From NCBI GenBank assembly GCA_030248295.1, contig JASANH010001202.1:310001-374000 (forward strand): a stretch of 64,000 nucleotides of DNA. The letters are read 5' to 3'. Position numbers and translations under genes: made by a program. A model generated the notes under the pieces. The model did not search any database and was not told where the DNA came from. It was given only the letters and a program-made list of their open reading frames with translations. Below, in pieces: positions 35,454 through 47,678 of this stretch. Origin of the DNA: Mesodorylaimus sp. YZB2_4 (Eukaryota; Nematoda; Enoplea; Dorylaimida; Dorylaimidae). The first letter of the stretch is position 1; each line of letters opens with the position of its first letter.

Positions 35454-35882
35454 ATGCCGCCCCCTCCAGAACCGCCGGCAGCTGCCGGGATCGCCTCTCC
35501 GAAAGTCGACAAAACGCCGCATGTAAAGGTAAGGTAGAGGTTAATTTTTTCAGTTTTTCATCTGGAAAATTTTGTCAGCGAGTCGTGTCACTTTATCAAA
35601 AGTTTTGAATCTTAGGGCGGAAACTTGGAATGCGACAACGTTGCCACCGAGGAGCGCAAGATGATCAACGATGGCGGGGAAAAGGACAAGAAAGCTGGCC
35701 TCGAAAATCGACCGTGGAAAAAATTGGTTCGAAGGTCAGCGAAAGGAGCCCCGGCCAAGAAAGTTCATCTATGCATTCATCGACGCCCCCGATCAATGAA
35801 TGTTTCGCTTTTAGCCTGTGTGATAACATCGGTCATACTCTGCTGTAAAATGAAGAAAAATTGCCGCACGCAAAACGAATAA
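35454..35882 (+). CDS. Possible small Pro-rich/basic protein with hydrophobic C-terminus
   Basis: Two exons, 35454-35528 and 35616-35882, joined phase 0; 113 aa. It starts MPPPPEPPAAAGIASP, has a charged middle (ERKMINDGGEKDKKAG, WKKLVRRSAKG) and ends with a short hydrophobic stretch SLLACVITSVILCC. The donor AAAG/GTAAGG and acceptor TTGAATCTTAG/GG are good. Unrecognised. A second frame, open from 35350 to 35526, overlaps exon 1 and codes a very hydrophobic helix (VNVAAILVFVVVVIIIIF) followed by WWCRDD, as in a single-pass membrane protein; that frame lacks a start codon here. Which frame is real cannot be decided. Confidence 0.3.
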
Positions 35883-36596
35883 GACTTCCACTTTCCTCAT
35901 AGGGGCTTCCAACCCATGTTGTCATACAGAAAGCAGGCCAGCAGTCATGGCATGACGCGAGGTCGTGCGCTGCCCAGCGCATATGGCAGTTTTCCGTGGA
36001 CTCGAGCACCTCCACCGAGTGCGAGATTCAGCCTCCCAGGCCAGAAGGGTGGGAGCCCCAAATGGCGTTTGAGGCTGATAATAGCGGTGAGTCAACTGCG
36101 GCCTTCCTACCGAACCTCGGCTACGTTGCGACCATGAATGGCTGCGCCCGCCTGGTGAAACGAACCCCTGGTATGCAGTGTCAGTGCGCGTTTGAATAAA
36201 AACAATGAACACTTCTTTCATTCGTAATGTTTTCTCGATACTTATTGTAATACGACTGACCGTATTATTGGAGGGAGTGACCGGTGCACTTACATAACCG
36301 GAAATCGTCCAGAATGGGCGGTAGCTCAGACATGAGAGTCCGAGGGTGAAGAGAGAGACCAGAAAATAGCCCAGACTCTGTAACCCAGTCCAGGTGTCTA
36401 TTACACATGACTACCCATAACTCACCGGGACGCCAGAAGTCTATGACGTCGAATACAACTGTAATTCGATTTGGCACGAGACGGGTGTGTGATTTCCACG
36501 AGTACAGGCAAAGCACGAGCAAACATTTGATACCTAAATGACTACATTTCCTCTGCAAACTAGCTCTCATCGAGTCACTCTTGTTCACATCGCTGC
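35883..36596. other. Intergenic stretch with a repeat C fragment
   Basis: Holds repeat C at about 36250-36300 (CGTATTATTGGAGGGAGTGA). A 67-codon open frame at 35996-36199 shows no recognisable protein. Confidence 0.35.
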
Positions 36597-38262
36597 TCAT
36601 TTCTTCTTCGAACGCAAAGTTAGTTCCAGATCGACCGTAACCTCCATAGGCGACTTCTGCCGCCTGCCCCGCTTTGAGCTCGCGCGTTTCGCTTCCGTCG
36701 ACTTCTTTTTCCTTCCGCTTTTGACTTTCCTGCCAGGACGTTGTTTACGTCCACCCCGTTTCTTGGGTCGACTTTCCGAGTCTGCGGCTGAACTACGATA
36801 GCTTTCGGCGGTTTCACTTTGGGGACTGCCGTCCTGTGCCCGATCATACGCGCCAGCCGACTTGTCTGTGCTGTCAACCGGGCCCTTTTGGGCCTTTCCG
36901 CCTGGTGAGCCAGCGATGGGACTCTGGAAAAAATGACAGTTAAGAATTCGAATCGCATATGCGACGGACAACTTGACTACCATGTCTTTGGCAGTGTCAC
37001 TGCTTTCGTCTTCGTCGGCCACGATCGACTCGAACGCCAGTGGCACTCGCATTTCAGACGGCCAAGTGGGCGGAGCATCCTAGAATAACACCACCAGCAC
37101 ATAATACAGGTGAACCGGTCACAATGCAAGACTTACAGAAACTGCTGATGGCTTCTTGGTCTGTTCAGAGGTCAAGGCTAGCGGAGGAGCTTGGTCAACT
37201 TTCGTACTCTGATTCCCGCTGGTCTCAAACAAAAAAAACAACACGGTATTTTTTCGAAAGTAGCCCCGGGACCTCAAAAGGGTATTATGGGCTGATTCCG
37301 AAGCTGTCACACGCCGCTGCTATATGCGCCATGGTGAGAAGAGGGAACTTACGAGAGAGGTACCGACGCCTGAGCTCATGTTTTCAGATTGCGGCAGCTG
37401 CTCGTGCTCTTGGGTTGGAGGGTCTCGGCCGAAACATCGACCCGATACCAGAAGGTGTTCACCAGCGGAATTTTGCAGCACGCGAAGTTGACATCCGGTC
37501 TCGTTCTGGATCTCGAGCAACCGCCCGCCATCAGACAAGCGTTTCACCTGAACCCAAAACCGGAATAAAAATCAACAAGGGGGTTCCTAAACCCTTACCG
37601 TCAGATTCGGACTGACTATTTCAGTATGGACGACTTCGTATTTTAGAGCAGGAGCTCCTTCGTTGACAATCCAGCCTTCTGACGAATCCTCTTCTCCGCT
37701 GCTCTCCTCCGGCGTACCATCGTCGTCGACCTAGTGTCACTGATTCGAATATTCGCACAATTGACGGGATCGGACAACTTACCACGATCTGCAGCTTTCC
37801 TCGAGCCTGGTCTGTTCGTTTCGGTTTGACTGAAGCTCGCAGTATGCGACTGGGATCTTTGGCCTGGCTGCGCAAGCTTCGAATTTTCAGCTCATCCAAG
37901 GGCGGTATGGAACTCAAATGATCGCAGTGACGATTAATCAGTTCGTGTTTTCGCATTTCAATTTCGTCCCACGGCATGTGATGCCATTCGGCCGGAATTT
38001 TACCATCGCAATCCTCAAAATAGCGTGGATCAGGTTTGCAACTCGGGCAGCTTTCTTCCAGCAACTTGGTCACGAAATCAGGGTCATCCACGACCTTTTG
38101 GCTTTCCCTCTATAACATAAAATGAACTTGATAGAAAATATTTCCAAGCAAACCAGAGCTTGCTTCTAAAGATTTTTTTGGGCGCGGATTCGTGTCTGGC
38201 TCGATTTCTATCAGCAGAGGAGGCCTCGTGGTCTTTCCCTTAGAACCGTGACGTAAGGACAT
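36597..38262 (-). CDS. Unrecognised protein with acidic middle and Lys/Arg-rich C-terminus
   Basis: Seven exons, all introns phase 0: 38262-38164, 38109-37783, 37730-37599, 37547-37353, 37223-37137, 37079-36981, 36923-36597; 421 aa. Intron 1 (54 bp) uses a GC donor (GAA/gcaagc). The most ordered-looking part is residues 34-142, with DDPDFVTKLLEESCPSC, the cysteine pair CPSC, WHHMPWDEIEMRKHELINRH and PLDELKIRSLR. Then come an acidic Ser/Glu stretch (TPEESSGEEDSSEGW), a short folded-looking segment (GGRLLEIQNETGCQLRVLQN), disordered linkers, and a very basic tail (KKRGGRKQRPGRKVKSGRKKK). The tail could be a nuclear localisation or nucleic-acid-binding region. No family is recognised; the consistent phase-0 chain argues that the gene is real. 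Confidence 0.7.
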
Positions 38263-39541
38263 CTAAAAAGGAAGAAGTCCTTTTTTGATGGTGGATTACT
38301 GCAGAACAAAGTTTCTAGCGCTTACTTTTCTGGATCAACGAACAGAAAGCGGGCTGAGCGAGGTCGAAACAATAGCACCAACAGACCACCGCAAGCAACG
38401 GGAGCAACTTACCAGGCACTGATCGTGAGACTGCTTTTCTTTGCTGAACTATACACTGGTCACAGTGGTTACGTTTTACACTGCTGTACAGTAAGCGCAC
38501 ATCCTTCCTACCTGTGCTTTATTTTGTGTGCAGGCCACTGCAGAGGTGGCCCTGTATTCGCTGCTATACAGTCCATGTAGGTGATCGCCTAGCTGCCCTT
38601 GCCCTTTTTTCTACTCATTCGCAGCTTCTGTCTGTGACACACCCACCTAGCCCTGTTGGCTGTCTGAATCACACCTGAGTCATTTTCGCCTACACATTTT
38701 CGCATATGCTTTTGTGGTGCTGACTAACCCTGGAATAAAATCTACAGGAAACCAATATGTAAAACAGGCATACAGTAAGGACATGCGATCAAGAGATACC
38801 ATGCTGGTTTTTCTTATCATGCAAGTCACCCACATTTGAGTCAGCTAGCCCGCCCAACATGAGGAGCAACGCTCGAAGAACTTTATTTGCACAGAGCAAG
38901 AATCACGACAATAATTCGGTATTGGTTTAGTGTTCCTCGTAACAATTTAAGCCTCACCTTACGTTTACTCGGGCCACACCTTTACAACCTTTTTACGAGT
39001 ATGGTGGCATAAAATTGGTGAATCGAGCAAGACACTAGATCTGTAGCCAACTATGCGTCAACCGTGCGCACGTGCGTGCAATACCATTGCACATTATACT
39101 GTAAGTACAGAACCGACATTGAGAACGAGGTCAGACATAAGCAACTTGCATCACGATCGGGTTGCCCTTGTACAAATGATAATCAGAGTGTTTTCAAACG
39201 ATCCAAGAACTCGTTGATGAATTTCTAAAACACAAAAAGTTTAGATCTGGCGGATGTACTAAGCTAACGAAAAGCACGAGAGCTATCCATGGACACGTTC
39301 AAGAAAACCTTCAATAGAGCTGGCCAATCGGGCAGCGGCCTTTCTTACTAGAGGTCAAGTTAGACTGGCTTAACAATTGAATTGGGCAGGACGCGAGTGC
39401 GATCATGGCAGCTAGTATAGGCTCCTTGCACTTTGCTCAATTTGAGGATGCCCACAATCTACTAAAGTCGCACTAGCTAGTGAACACGACGCAAATCGAT
39501 GGGCCCGGACGAGTCACAGTTCCTGAATGTGAAATCTTGGG
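38263..39541. other. Gene-free stretch
   Basis: No supported coding frame. It includes the upstream region of the 38262 gene and the 3' flank of the PPP1R14-like gene. Confidence 0.35.
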
Positions 39542-40117
39542 TCAGCTTGCGCCCATTTGCGTATTCTTCTGAATCCAGAGGCCCGAAGAATAAATTAGTT
39601 GGCTTGTCTGGAAGGGAATAGCGGGACTTACCTGTATTGATTCTGCAGGCGCTGAACAGTCCTTGAGTTTGTCCTGCAGCACAATCACAGATGACAGATG
39701 TGTCCAAGAATTTCTACTAAGCACGTTCTACCTGCAGCCACACTCGTCGTTCGCAGTCGCCTTCCACATCGAGGATTTGGTCGATATCGATATCGATTTC
39801 GGCACTTGCGGGATTACACGCGAGCCCTGTTTCGCCGACCTGCAAGCACATGAAATTACACCGATTGCTTCAGCAAATTTCCATCCCAATACCCGTTCGC
39901 TTTCTCTCTGCCGCTGTTGCTGTTGCTCTTGAGCAAGCAATTCCAAAGAGTCGTAAAGCCAAGCCTCGACTCGTAATCGTTTTCTGATCAAAGCCATTTG
40001 ATTTTTCCCATATCGAATCGTCAGTATTTTTTCACTTTTCTTGGGCTCTTGGGCCACATTGACCGAAAAATGCGCGTGTCGCGCGTTCGGGGATTTAGCC
40101 GTCGTCGTAGTACTCAT
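39542..40117 (-). CDS. PP1 inhibitor of the PPP1R14 (CPI-17/PHI-1) family
   Basis: Four exons, all phase 0: 40117-39893, 39839-39732, 39673-39632, 39607-39542; 146 aa, the length of vertebrate PPP1R14 proteins (about 145-147). Exon 1 has ILTIRYGKNQMALIRKRLRV followed by EAWLYDSLELL, matching the family's VTVKYDRxELxxRLxxExW core, whose phosphorylatable Thr lies just before it. Here the candidate is the Thr within the KILTIRY stretch. Exon 2 codes EIDIDIDQILDVEGDCERR, equal to the EIDVDELLDM segment, and exon 3 DKLKDCSAPAESIQ, the C-terminal DCYKPTEAFI part. Such proteins bind and block protein phosphatase 1 when phosphorylated, often in contractile cells. The C-terminal exon is the least certain. 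Confidence 0.82.
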
Positions 40118-41111
40118 TTCACAATCAGTGTTTAGACTAGTTTATGAATCATTTATGTCCAGTCTCACGTCAACCGAGTCTCGAATTCGCTGGACTAATC
40201 AACAAAGTCGCACGACACGAAGAAGCTGTTCTAGGTGAGAGTTAAGCGAGAAGACGGTGCGACCGGAGCCAAATATGACGTAGCGTCGTGTCTGAAGCAC
40301 ATGCCCGTACGATGAAGGCGGGTGGGACGTTCCTTGTACGGCTGGATACTACAGCTCAAATTACTTGAGCCACCAGGCCGGTCTTCTCTTCTTCTACCAA
40401 TGTCAACAGGCTGGCGTTTTTCGTATTCGTTTTCTTACCACCCGACCGAGCGGCCAGCTATTCGAGGCGGCCTGCTGACGTCGGATTCTCGTTTGGCGAT
40501 AGGTTGGGAAGGCGGAAATCGATCGTCGAACGATGAGCGCGGCTGAGTCGGCTTTCTTTTTTTCTCTTTTTACGGGCATGTCCTTGTTCGCCGCCAATTG
40601 CCACCTCATCGAATGCCCTAAAAGGGAATACACACCAATATAACTGAGCGCGGGTGTTGAGAAGAGCGCGGATTGAGACCAACCCGGGACTCCTCCATCA
40701 CTTTCATTCCATATAGGGGCTTCGAAGCACCAAGCGTGCAAGATATTTTCCACGCCAAATGATGACGCTAGGCGGCCACTAAAAGAGATTGATTTTTCAC
40801 CCTCTCCACCAACCTAGGCTCGTCCGTGAGGATGGATATGCACTCCAAATATGAAAGACCCATTTCTGATGTCCTTACCCCAGGGCCCCTCTTCTGACAA
40901 GCCTACTAAAGAAGGGAAGCCCACAAGTAGTTTCCACCAGCCAGATAGTCCAATTGAGATTCATAAGACCTGCAGATCGAAAAGCGAGAGGGCGGGCGGA
41001 TATTGAATGGGCAAGGCTGGCATGGCCGTTTTGACTGACCAAAAGGCAATGCAAGAATAAAAGTTATGATCGGTTTAGGAAAAGAGCTGCAATTTACGTC
41101 TGCCCGATAAG
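40118..41111. other. Gene-free stretch
   Basis: No recognised repeat or conserved frame. Confidence 0.35.
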
Positions 41112-41528
41112 ATGCTTGTTGTTCTGCCAAATAACTTATCAATGATAAGCTATCAGCTAGCATTCTTTGAGGGGCCGATAGGCGCAACAGGTCGAAAGAA
41201 GACCTTATATTGTGACTGTTACAAGGGTACAACTTCAAAGACAGCAGCCCCTATCTTCGACATAAACATATCAGCACCTGAACGAACTATGCTAGCTTAT
41301 CATGGCCAGCTGTTCAAAGTATCTTTTGATCAACGCAAGTTCGTTCACCCACTCGAGTCTAATGCGTGTGGACAAGCAATAGTCTTCGCAGGACTACAGT
41401 GCATCCAAAACAGAGGTGCATTCCAACAAAATGACATACTGGCCTTCCCACAACAAAAACTTCAGCACGTCCTTGTCGAAAAATTTATTGAATTTGCAAT
41501 TTTGCACGTATCATCTAAAAATAAATGA
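41112..41528 (+). other. Unexplained 138-codon open frame
   Basis: An uninterrupted ATG-to-stop frame with protein-like composition, for example MLAYHGQLFKVSFDQRKF, ESNACGQAIVFAGLQC and NDILAFPQQKLQHVLVEKF. No splice structure or known domain is visible. It faces the 3' end of the scramblase-like gene tail to tail. It could be a remnant exon of a mobile element or an orphan gene. Confidence 0.25.
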
Positions 41529-41680
41529 CACCCATTCGCCAACCACACCCTTCATTTTCCCTAGACTTAAACGTGTTTCCAAAATAATCGCTCATAAAAA
41601 GCGAAATGTTCAAGAGGTAACCAGACTTTCAGCATTCCAATCTTTCACTGCCACACTTTCATATCGGGCATCATTAGGTT

Positions 41681-42902
41681 CTATTTGGCCAAGGCAATGC
41701 GTTCGAACGTTCGATACAGGCCTTTCATACAATGTCGCAAGCACAATAGGAATGCCACTCCTAGAATATAGGTGAGCAACAAAAAATTTGAATGGATGCC
41801 ATAAACAGAATGATATACCTAAAATTGCCGACTTTGTTTCAGGATCTACAATTTGAGTCTTATATTTGATTGCATACAATTGATCACCGAATGTACTAGT
41901 GAACATGCCGACACTGCCCCGACGTCCCGACGGATTATCGGGCGCTGGTGCACTCAACGTGTGCCCAACACCGTTGCTCCCCCCGCCCCCATCGATGGCG
42001 GGTTCGATCGTGGCAATTTGAATTTTCCGATCACTTTCTAATGCCTTCGCATACACTTTGAATACCAAGGCAGTTTTGGACATACCCGTTTGACTAGCGG
42101 CCCAGTGGGTCATCTGAGGTTTGCCACTAATCTTCAAAAAGGCCGATTCCGATTTTGATGGTGATTTCTTGTCAAAAGCATGAAAAAGAGCGTAACTATG
42201 CCTTTTCTTTGCCTTATCAGTAGCCAATTTCAGCTCGTATTTGAGACATCCATTGGTGTCATAGATACGACCGAACTGTTCCCATTCGGCGTTCTTATCC
42301 CCACTTTGTTGGCCCCCGTTGGCGAAATGCCATTCGACCGAGAGCATAGCTGTGCGACGGCGATTCCTCGACAGCAATATCAAATGCCCATCGCCCGTCA
42401 ATGTGGCCTCGGCGTAAGGTTCGGCCACAGCGGCGCTGTGGTGTAAGACTCCGCTGGCGCCGACTGTAGCCACCGAAAACGAGAAATTCAAGCCACGTAT
42501 TGACTCAGCTTGCGAATACTTGGCTAAAACGCTTTCGTAGCATCGATCGAAATCTGTACTCGCTATGCACAAATGTTCAACGCGATCAATGACGGCCACC
42601 GTTTCGGCCTTCTCGGCCAGCAACGTCTCTTGGCATTCATCCAATATTCTACAATACATACCCGACGGGGTCTGTATGAGACGTAAGGTTATTGGAACGC
42701 CTTGATGGTAAACCACGATTTCCTTGTTCGTATCGCACATTGCATTCTCGGCCTTATCTCCATTTTCCACCACACCCCCCTTCCGTCTCTTCCAATATTC
42801 ATAGACCACATAGAACACCAAGACAATCAATAATAGGATTGCAAACGCGAGGATAACACCAGCCAGGGCGTTATCACCCAACGTCCACGAGCCCATCTCC
42901 AC
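41681..42902 (-). CDS. Membrane-anchored tubby/scramblase-like protein
   Basis: Two exons, 42902-41819 and 41760-41681, separated by a 58-bp intron with a phase-1 junction; 387 aa. A transmembrane helix lies at about residues 12-34 (ALAGVILAFAILLLIVLVFY), followed by a basic stop-transfer patch YEYWKRRKGG. The large body (about 60-355) is beta-rich, with GDGHLILLSRNRRRTA and YELKLATDKAKKRHSYALF. Near the end FGDQLYAIKY, then TKSAILGVAFLLCLRH, resembles the C-terminal strand plus buried helix of phospholipid scramblase/tubby-like folds. Overall similarity is faint, so the fold assignment is an inference. Its start at 42902 gives the only complete N-terminal helix. No enzymatic function should be assumed. 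Confidence 0.6.
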
Positions 42903-43380
42903 TCTACGTCCTCGTTCTCAACAACGATCTAACGACTACCCCAGCCAAGCTGAATGGGAATCGAGTGGGAGATGTCAAACACGGATTGCACTTGTTACAA
43001 CAAGTTGCACTGTTCGGAAGTACGAGAATACATTATTGTCATGGACCAATAACGCTTTTCGTTGCGTCCTATGCACGGATCGTGTAACACTGAACCTGCC
43101 ACTATCATAGTCCCCCCATCGCAATCACGTCCCATCTACACAGGTGTGCAAACAGACCCCAACGCGTGGGCTGAAAGAATGCTTCAACGAAGAGCTGCAC
43201 TCTTACAATTAGCTGAGCCGCCATTCCCGAGACGCCGAAGACTGTCTTAAGTCTGCGTGCAGCTCAACATCCCTGATACATAATCCAGCCAAGATTCATT
43301 CAATAAGCGCTGCGCTAAAGAGCACAGCTTCTTTATTCCTTCTAACAGATTGCACTATAACTAACAAAACTAAGCGGCCG
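42903..43380. other. Short intergenic region
   Basis: Separates the scramblase-like start from the end of the LRPPRC-like gene. A 62-codon plus-strand frame (43062-43250) has an Arg-rich end but no other support. Confidence 0.4.
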
Positions 43381-46300
43381 CTATGCCAAATTTGTTCCTA
43401 ATGGTTGTCTCGATGCTATTCTGATGCCCTGAAAGAAAAAGGACCTTGCCATCTCCGCTGATTCCTAATCCACCACCAGCTTACCTCGCCTTTCAAAGTG
43501 TCCACAAGATACTCCAAATCTCGTTTGCTAAGCTTTCCGCTGAGCTCGTCATACAGAGCTCCCGCGAATAGACTGCACTCATCTGAAAAAGACAAATAAT
43601 GAATCAGCAGTTAATGGCAACGACAATAAGACTATACTTGCCATACAACTTGTTGGAACTGAGCCTTATTAGACTGCTATCCCTGTCATGTTCGTCAATC
43701 CTGTGCAAGATTTCTATCACCATTTGAATATCGTACGTATTTCGGTAATAATCGGCAACGGATACGGCCATATCCTTGCTTTGCGATATCAATGGAATTC
43801 GTTGACATGAAAACACTAGAAAAAGCCAAACTTGTATTTTCGTGCGTCCAAAATCGCCGTTTAATTACCGCCTCATCCACTCATCCTTCAGTTGTCATCC
43901 TTGCCAGACAATTCCCGCCCATGGCGTGACCTATCGGCCTAAGTGAGACCAGAGCTCCCTTATCTCAGATATATTCAAATAGTGTCCCTCAGTTCAGGTT
44001 GCTTGGAAACATGCTAAATCAAAGCAGTCAGGTGTCATGTGTGAACCTGGAGCTAAAACCAGCCGTTGCCAATGGCGGAAAGGAACGCTAGATCGCATCC
44101 AGGCGCAGTGTGCACAACGCGCGGCAGTACAGGAATGGTCTTAGTCATCAATATGAGCGCTGCCAAAAGACCTGAAGTGCAATTTTTTAGTTTTCCCTGA
44201 TTTTGGCTCGAAGATTCTTATTTTCCCTGATTTTTGCAAGTTCTTCGCACAGTTTTCAAACTGTGTTTAAAATTCTTGAACCGGAACCAACCCTGCTCAG
44301 CCTGAGCCCTGTGATCGTACTGCATTCCATTGCTTGCACACACGGTTTGAAGGCAGCAATATTCATTCGCCGGAGAAGGTCTCACGTTGCTTGTAGCGTC
44401 CCCTTGTAGTCTGGCAGTCTAGCTGGCACTGGAGTTCAGTCCTCTGTGATAATGTTGTTACAGCTCCTTGAGTATCGGTATTACGCGCAAGCAAAACTCA
44501 ATGAGTGGCGTTTCGCGCAAATCTCTCTCACTGCGCCCAGCCAAGTTTACCTCCCGACTGTCATAATGTTCTTGCACCTGAGCATTAGTGCGCGCGGAAA
44601 ATTTAAAAATATTTGACTATCATGCAGCTGACTCCAAAAATTACACAGCAGCCTCTGTTCGCTGATTCTTCTTTACTTCGAGAATGCGACTTGTACTATA
44701 TAGCTTGACCCCCCCCCTGTAACTTGTACACTTGGTCCAGACCCAGCCGCGCCAAAAGTAGTGGCAGGGTCAGGATTGCGGTGGGGCTCACCAACTTTTG
44801 GCTCATCGAGGGTGGGGGGGGGGGGGGGTCGGGATTTCCTTGGCTTTCCCATAGGGGGGTCACCAATTTTTGGCTTGTCTAGAGGAGGGGTGGGTCAGAC
44901 CAGTTTTTCAAAATTTTGACATTACAAAATTGACAATTTGTCTAGCCTAGAAGGGGGATCACGGGGGCTACACCCCCCCAGTTTCGAATGCTGCGCATTG
45001 GTAAATTTGATATGGAGAAGCCGACCACCTGTTGTTCGGGTTCGAAAACTGGGTAACTTCCACATTGGGCAAGGAAAAGACTTGATATCATTGTTCTTCT
45101 AGCAAAGTTTTGCATCTACCCCCAAAGACGGTCACACTCATTTATGCCCTCTACAGTGAGATTCTAGTTTGTGCTAAAGCGCTTCCCCTGTATCAGCGGC
45201 AGCTGCAACAAATGTCACCAAGCGTGGGAATCATATTGCAGCGCGTGCATTTGTGCATCCCCTCTTTGTTCTCCCTTACAGTATACCCCTTCTCTCCTCA
45301 ATGCGTCAAAGTCTGTGGCCTGTATTTCCCTGCTTACTCGTGACAACAAAAGAGATCCTTGCCAGACAATGAGCTTGGCTCAAGTAAGGGCAAGCTCCGG
45401 ATGTTGACGGTGTTGCTACTACCTCCTACGCCATACAGGGACCGACTTAACATATGCAGACTCGGCTAACGTCGAATCAATATACTCGCAAGCACTTACT
45501 GAATTCTCTTGCCTTTTGTCCATCGCCTTCTCGCAAGCACGCGCAAACAGCTGCAGTCAGTAAAACTTTTCTCGAGCCCACTGTTCCGAACACGGCGAAT
45601 AAGGTATGAATGTCAAATGTCGCCGAATAAAAGTAACGTAACACGCATTGAGATAAAGTTCGAATTCCAGCTACTCCGACTTCCATTTCCATCCGTTTCA
45701 TCATCGCCAGCAAAGCATCGATGTCGCTCAATAGACTGCGAATTCGTAAAGCAGGCCAAAAATGTTTCGCTCGGAAAAGTGACGACCTCGACTGGCTATG
45801 GGCACGTTCGTTGGATTTGGTCTTATCGCTACCTCTTACAGCTTGGCTCGCCTGTACGGCTGATGAACCTGAACGCGCATCTGCTTCGGCCAATAGCAAA
45901 TGGCCAACTTCTGCAAAAACCTGGAGATTGTAACCGACCAAACGACTTTAAGCAACCCTTAATACTTCACCTATTTGTTTCATATCGAACGCGGCCACTG
46001 CTGCGAACTGAAATGCATCATCAGCATATCCGCAGTCGACCAAACGACGACAAAATGCTGTTATTTGTGCCGTTGGCTGAAACACTATTACACTGTAGAT
46101 TTCAAGGAAACTACACGCAAAAAATACTGACCAATTCAAGATAAAACAAGTCCAAGAGAAAGTGATAAACATTGTCCGATTTCGGTAACAGCTCTGGTTC
46201 ATCCGCCGAAGACGGATCGATGGGCGCGGGCACAGGTGGATATGCAATAACGGCGGCTGCTGCGGCAGATCTTTGTAAAACGGTCAAAGCAGTCACACAA

Positions 46301-47678
46301 TTTCCATCGGCGACCAGAGCCAATACGGATGGCAACGTGCGATAAATCCAGTTGCCCTCTTTCGGCATATAATTCAAAACCTAGAAAACGTAAGTTGTGC
46401 AATTATGATTACGCAAAAAAACAAAAATAACATACTCGCAAGACGAAATCCTGACGCCCGGTTTTGGCCAACCATCTAACCAAATAAAGAAGCTGATAAT
46501 CGGTCAACGGAGCGTCGCAGCGTCTGGCATCTTCGATCATCTAAAAGCGTCGAAGACAACTTGGAAATATCTTCAGGGCTTGGGGTCTTTTTCAAGAGAA
46601 CCTAGACAAAAGCCGGAGCTGGTCCCCACGTAGAGTACATGCAACCTACCTTGAACATGCCTGCCGTATCAGCAAGCTGCGCAGAAGCCGAAGCACAGCT
46701 GAAGTAATACTGATTTAATGCAGCCGTGCTTTTTGACGAAGCCGCATCAGCTTTTGTTTCCTCCAAGAGTTCCCGTAACTTTTCCGTATTCCTATAACAA
46801 GCCCTCTTATCACCGCAGTCAGGCTTGGAAAATAAAGAAAACTACTTACCTGGCCCTTGCGTACGCTGAAATGACGGCACCACGAGTCCTTAGCAAAACA
46901 TCATTTTCAATACCCATCCTCTTTACTGCTTCCACATAGCGACTAAAAAGCCACGACATTATAACCAATACAAAATCTAAAAAAAACAACCTACTCGATT
47001 TCTTCAAAATTCGGCTTCTCATCCATGGAACATCGTATGATCGATCCCACGTACAGATATCCATTCGGTTCATAACCAGCTTTACGCACCCTTTCTAAAA
47101 ATCCAGACGCGGAAAAGGTTTGGTGATTTTGCAACAGCATTTGTTGCAACCGAACATAAGCGGTCAGATCGTGCGTCAAACCTAAAAGAGTAGGGACGGG
47201 TTTCTCCATGGGATAAGCAACCAACAGGCAAATACGAAATCATACCGAGCCTTGGTAAAGCGTTCCAAAGAGTTCTCAAAAACTGAACTCGTTTATGCGC
47301 TGGTGCCGCTGGCGTCAGGCGACCGCAACAGCGAAATAGAAAATCCGCATTGCTGGCTGTCATTTGGTCTAAAATAATGAATTCATTCAACAAATCGGTA
47401 CGGGACTGATCGATGTCAAGTATATAACCTGCGTCATCAAGACATTTAATAACTTTCTCTAAAACAGCCGCCGTTATACGCCAATTCCTTCGCTTATCCA
47501 TCATGAGGGCAGCTACATTCCGACGAAGGCGTTCATTGCTTGGCATGGATTCCAACAGTTTTGTACGATAATCTATGGAAGACGAAGTCGAAGCAGTTGC
47601 CACTTTGGCTTCGGCTGTTGAATGCCGATTTAGAACATTTCGAGATGATGCAGGCGTGTGCAAGAATGAACATTGCAT
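43381..47678 (-). CDS. LRPPRC-like pentatricopeptide-repeat protein (short form)
   Basis: Eleven exons: 47678-47246, 47181-46995, 46942-46850, 46791-46650, 46540-46436, 46380-46132, 46076-45971, 45910-45500, 43815-43642, 43582-43485, 43428-43381; 681 aa, all junctions in frame. The 45499-43816 intron (1.7 kb) is the only long one; intron 9 uses a GC donor (TATG/gcaagt). The N-terminus MQCSFLHTPASSRNV fits mitochondrial import. The helical repeats from residue 125 follow vertebrate LRPPRC closely in pattern: FLRTLWNALPRLGL, LQNHQTFSASGFLERV, AGYEPNGYLYVGSIIRC, VISAYARARNTEKL, RWLAKTGRQDFV. LRPPRC stabilises mitochondrial mRNAs with SLIRP, but it is about 1,400 aa, so this protein lacks roughly half. 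Joining exons 9-11 across the long intron is the weakest step. Confidence 0.75.
44814..44828. repeat. Poly-G tract in LRPPRC-like intron
   Basis: A run of about 15 G in a G-rich patch (44700-45000) with repeated CACCAA(C/T)TTTTGGCT phrases. The length may be unreliable in the assembly. Confidence 0.5.

Noticed and set aside
45509..46144. 211-codon plus-strand frame over LRPPRC-like exons 7 and 8.
   Set aside because: Mirror of a real minus-strand coding region; no domain.
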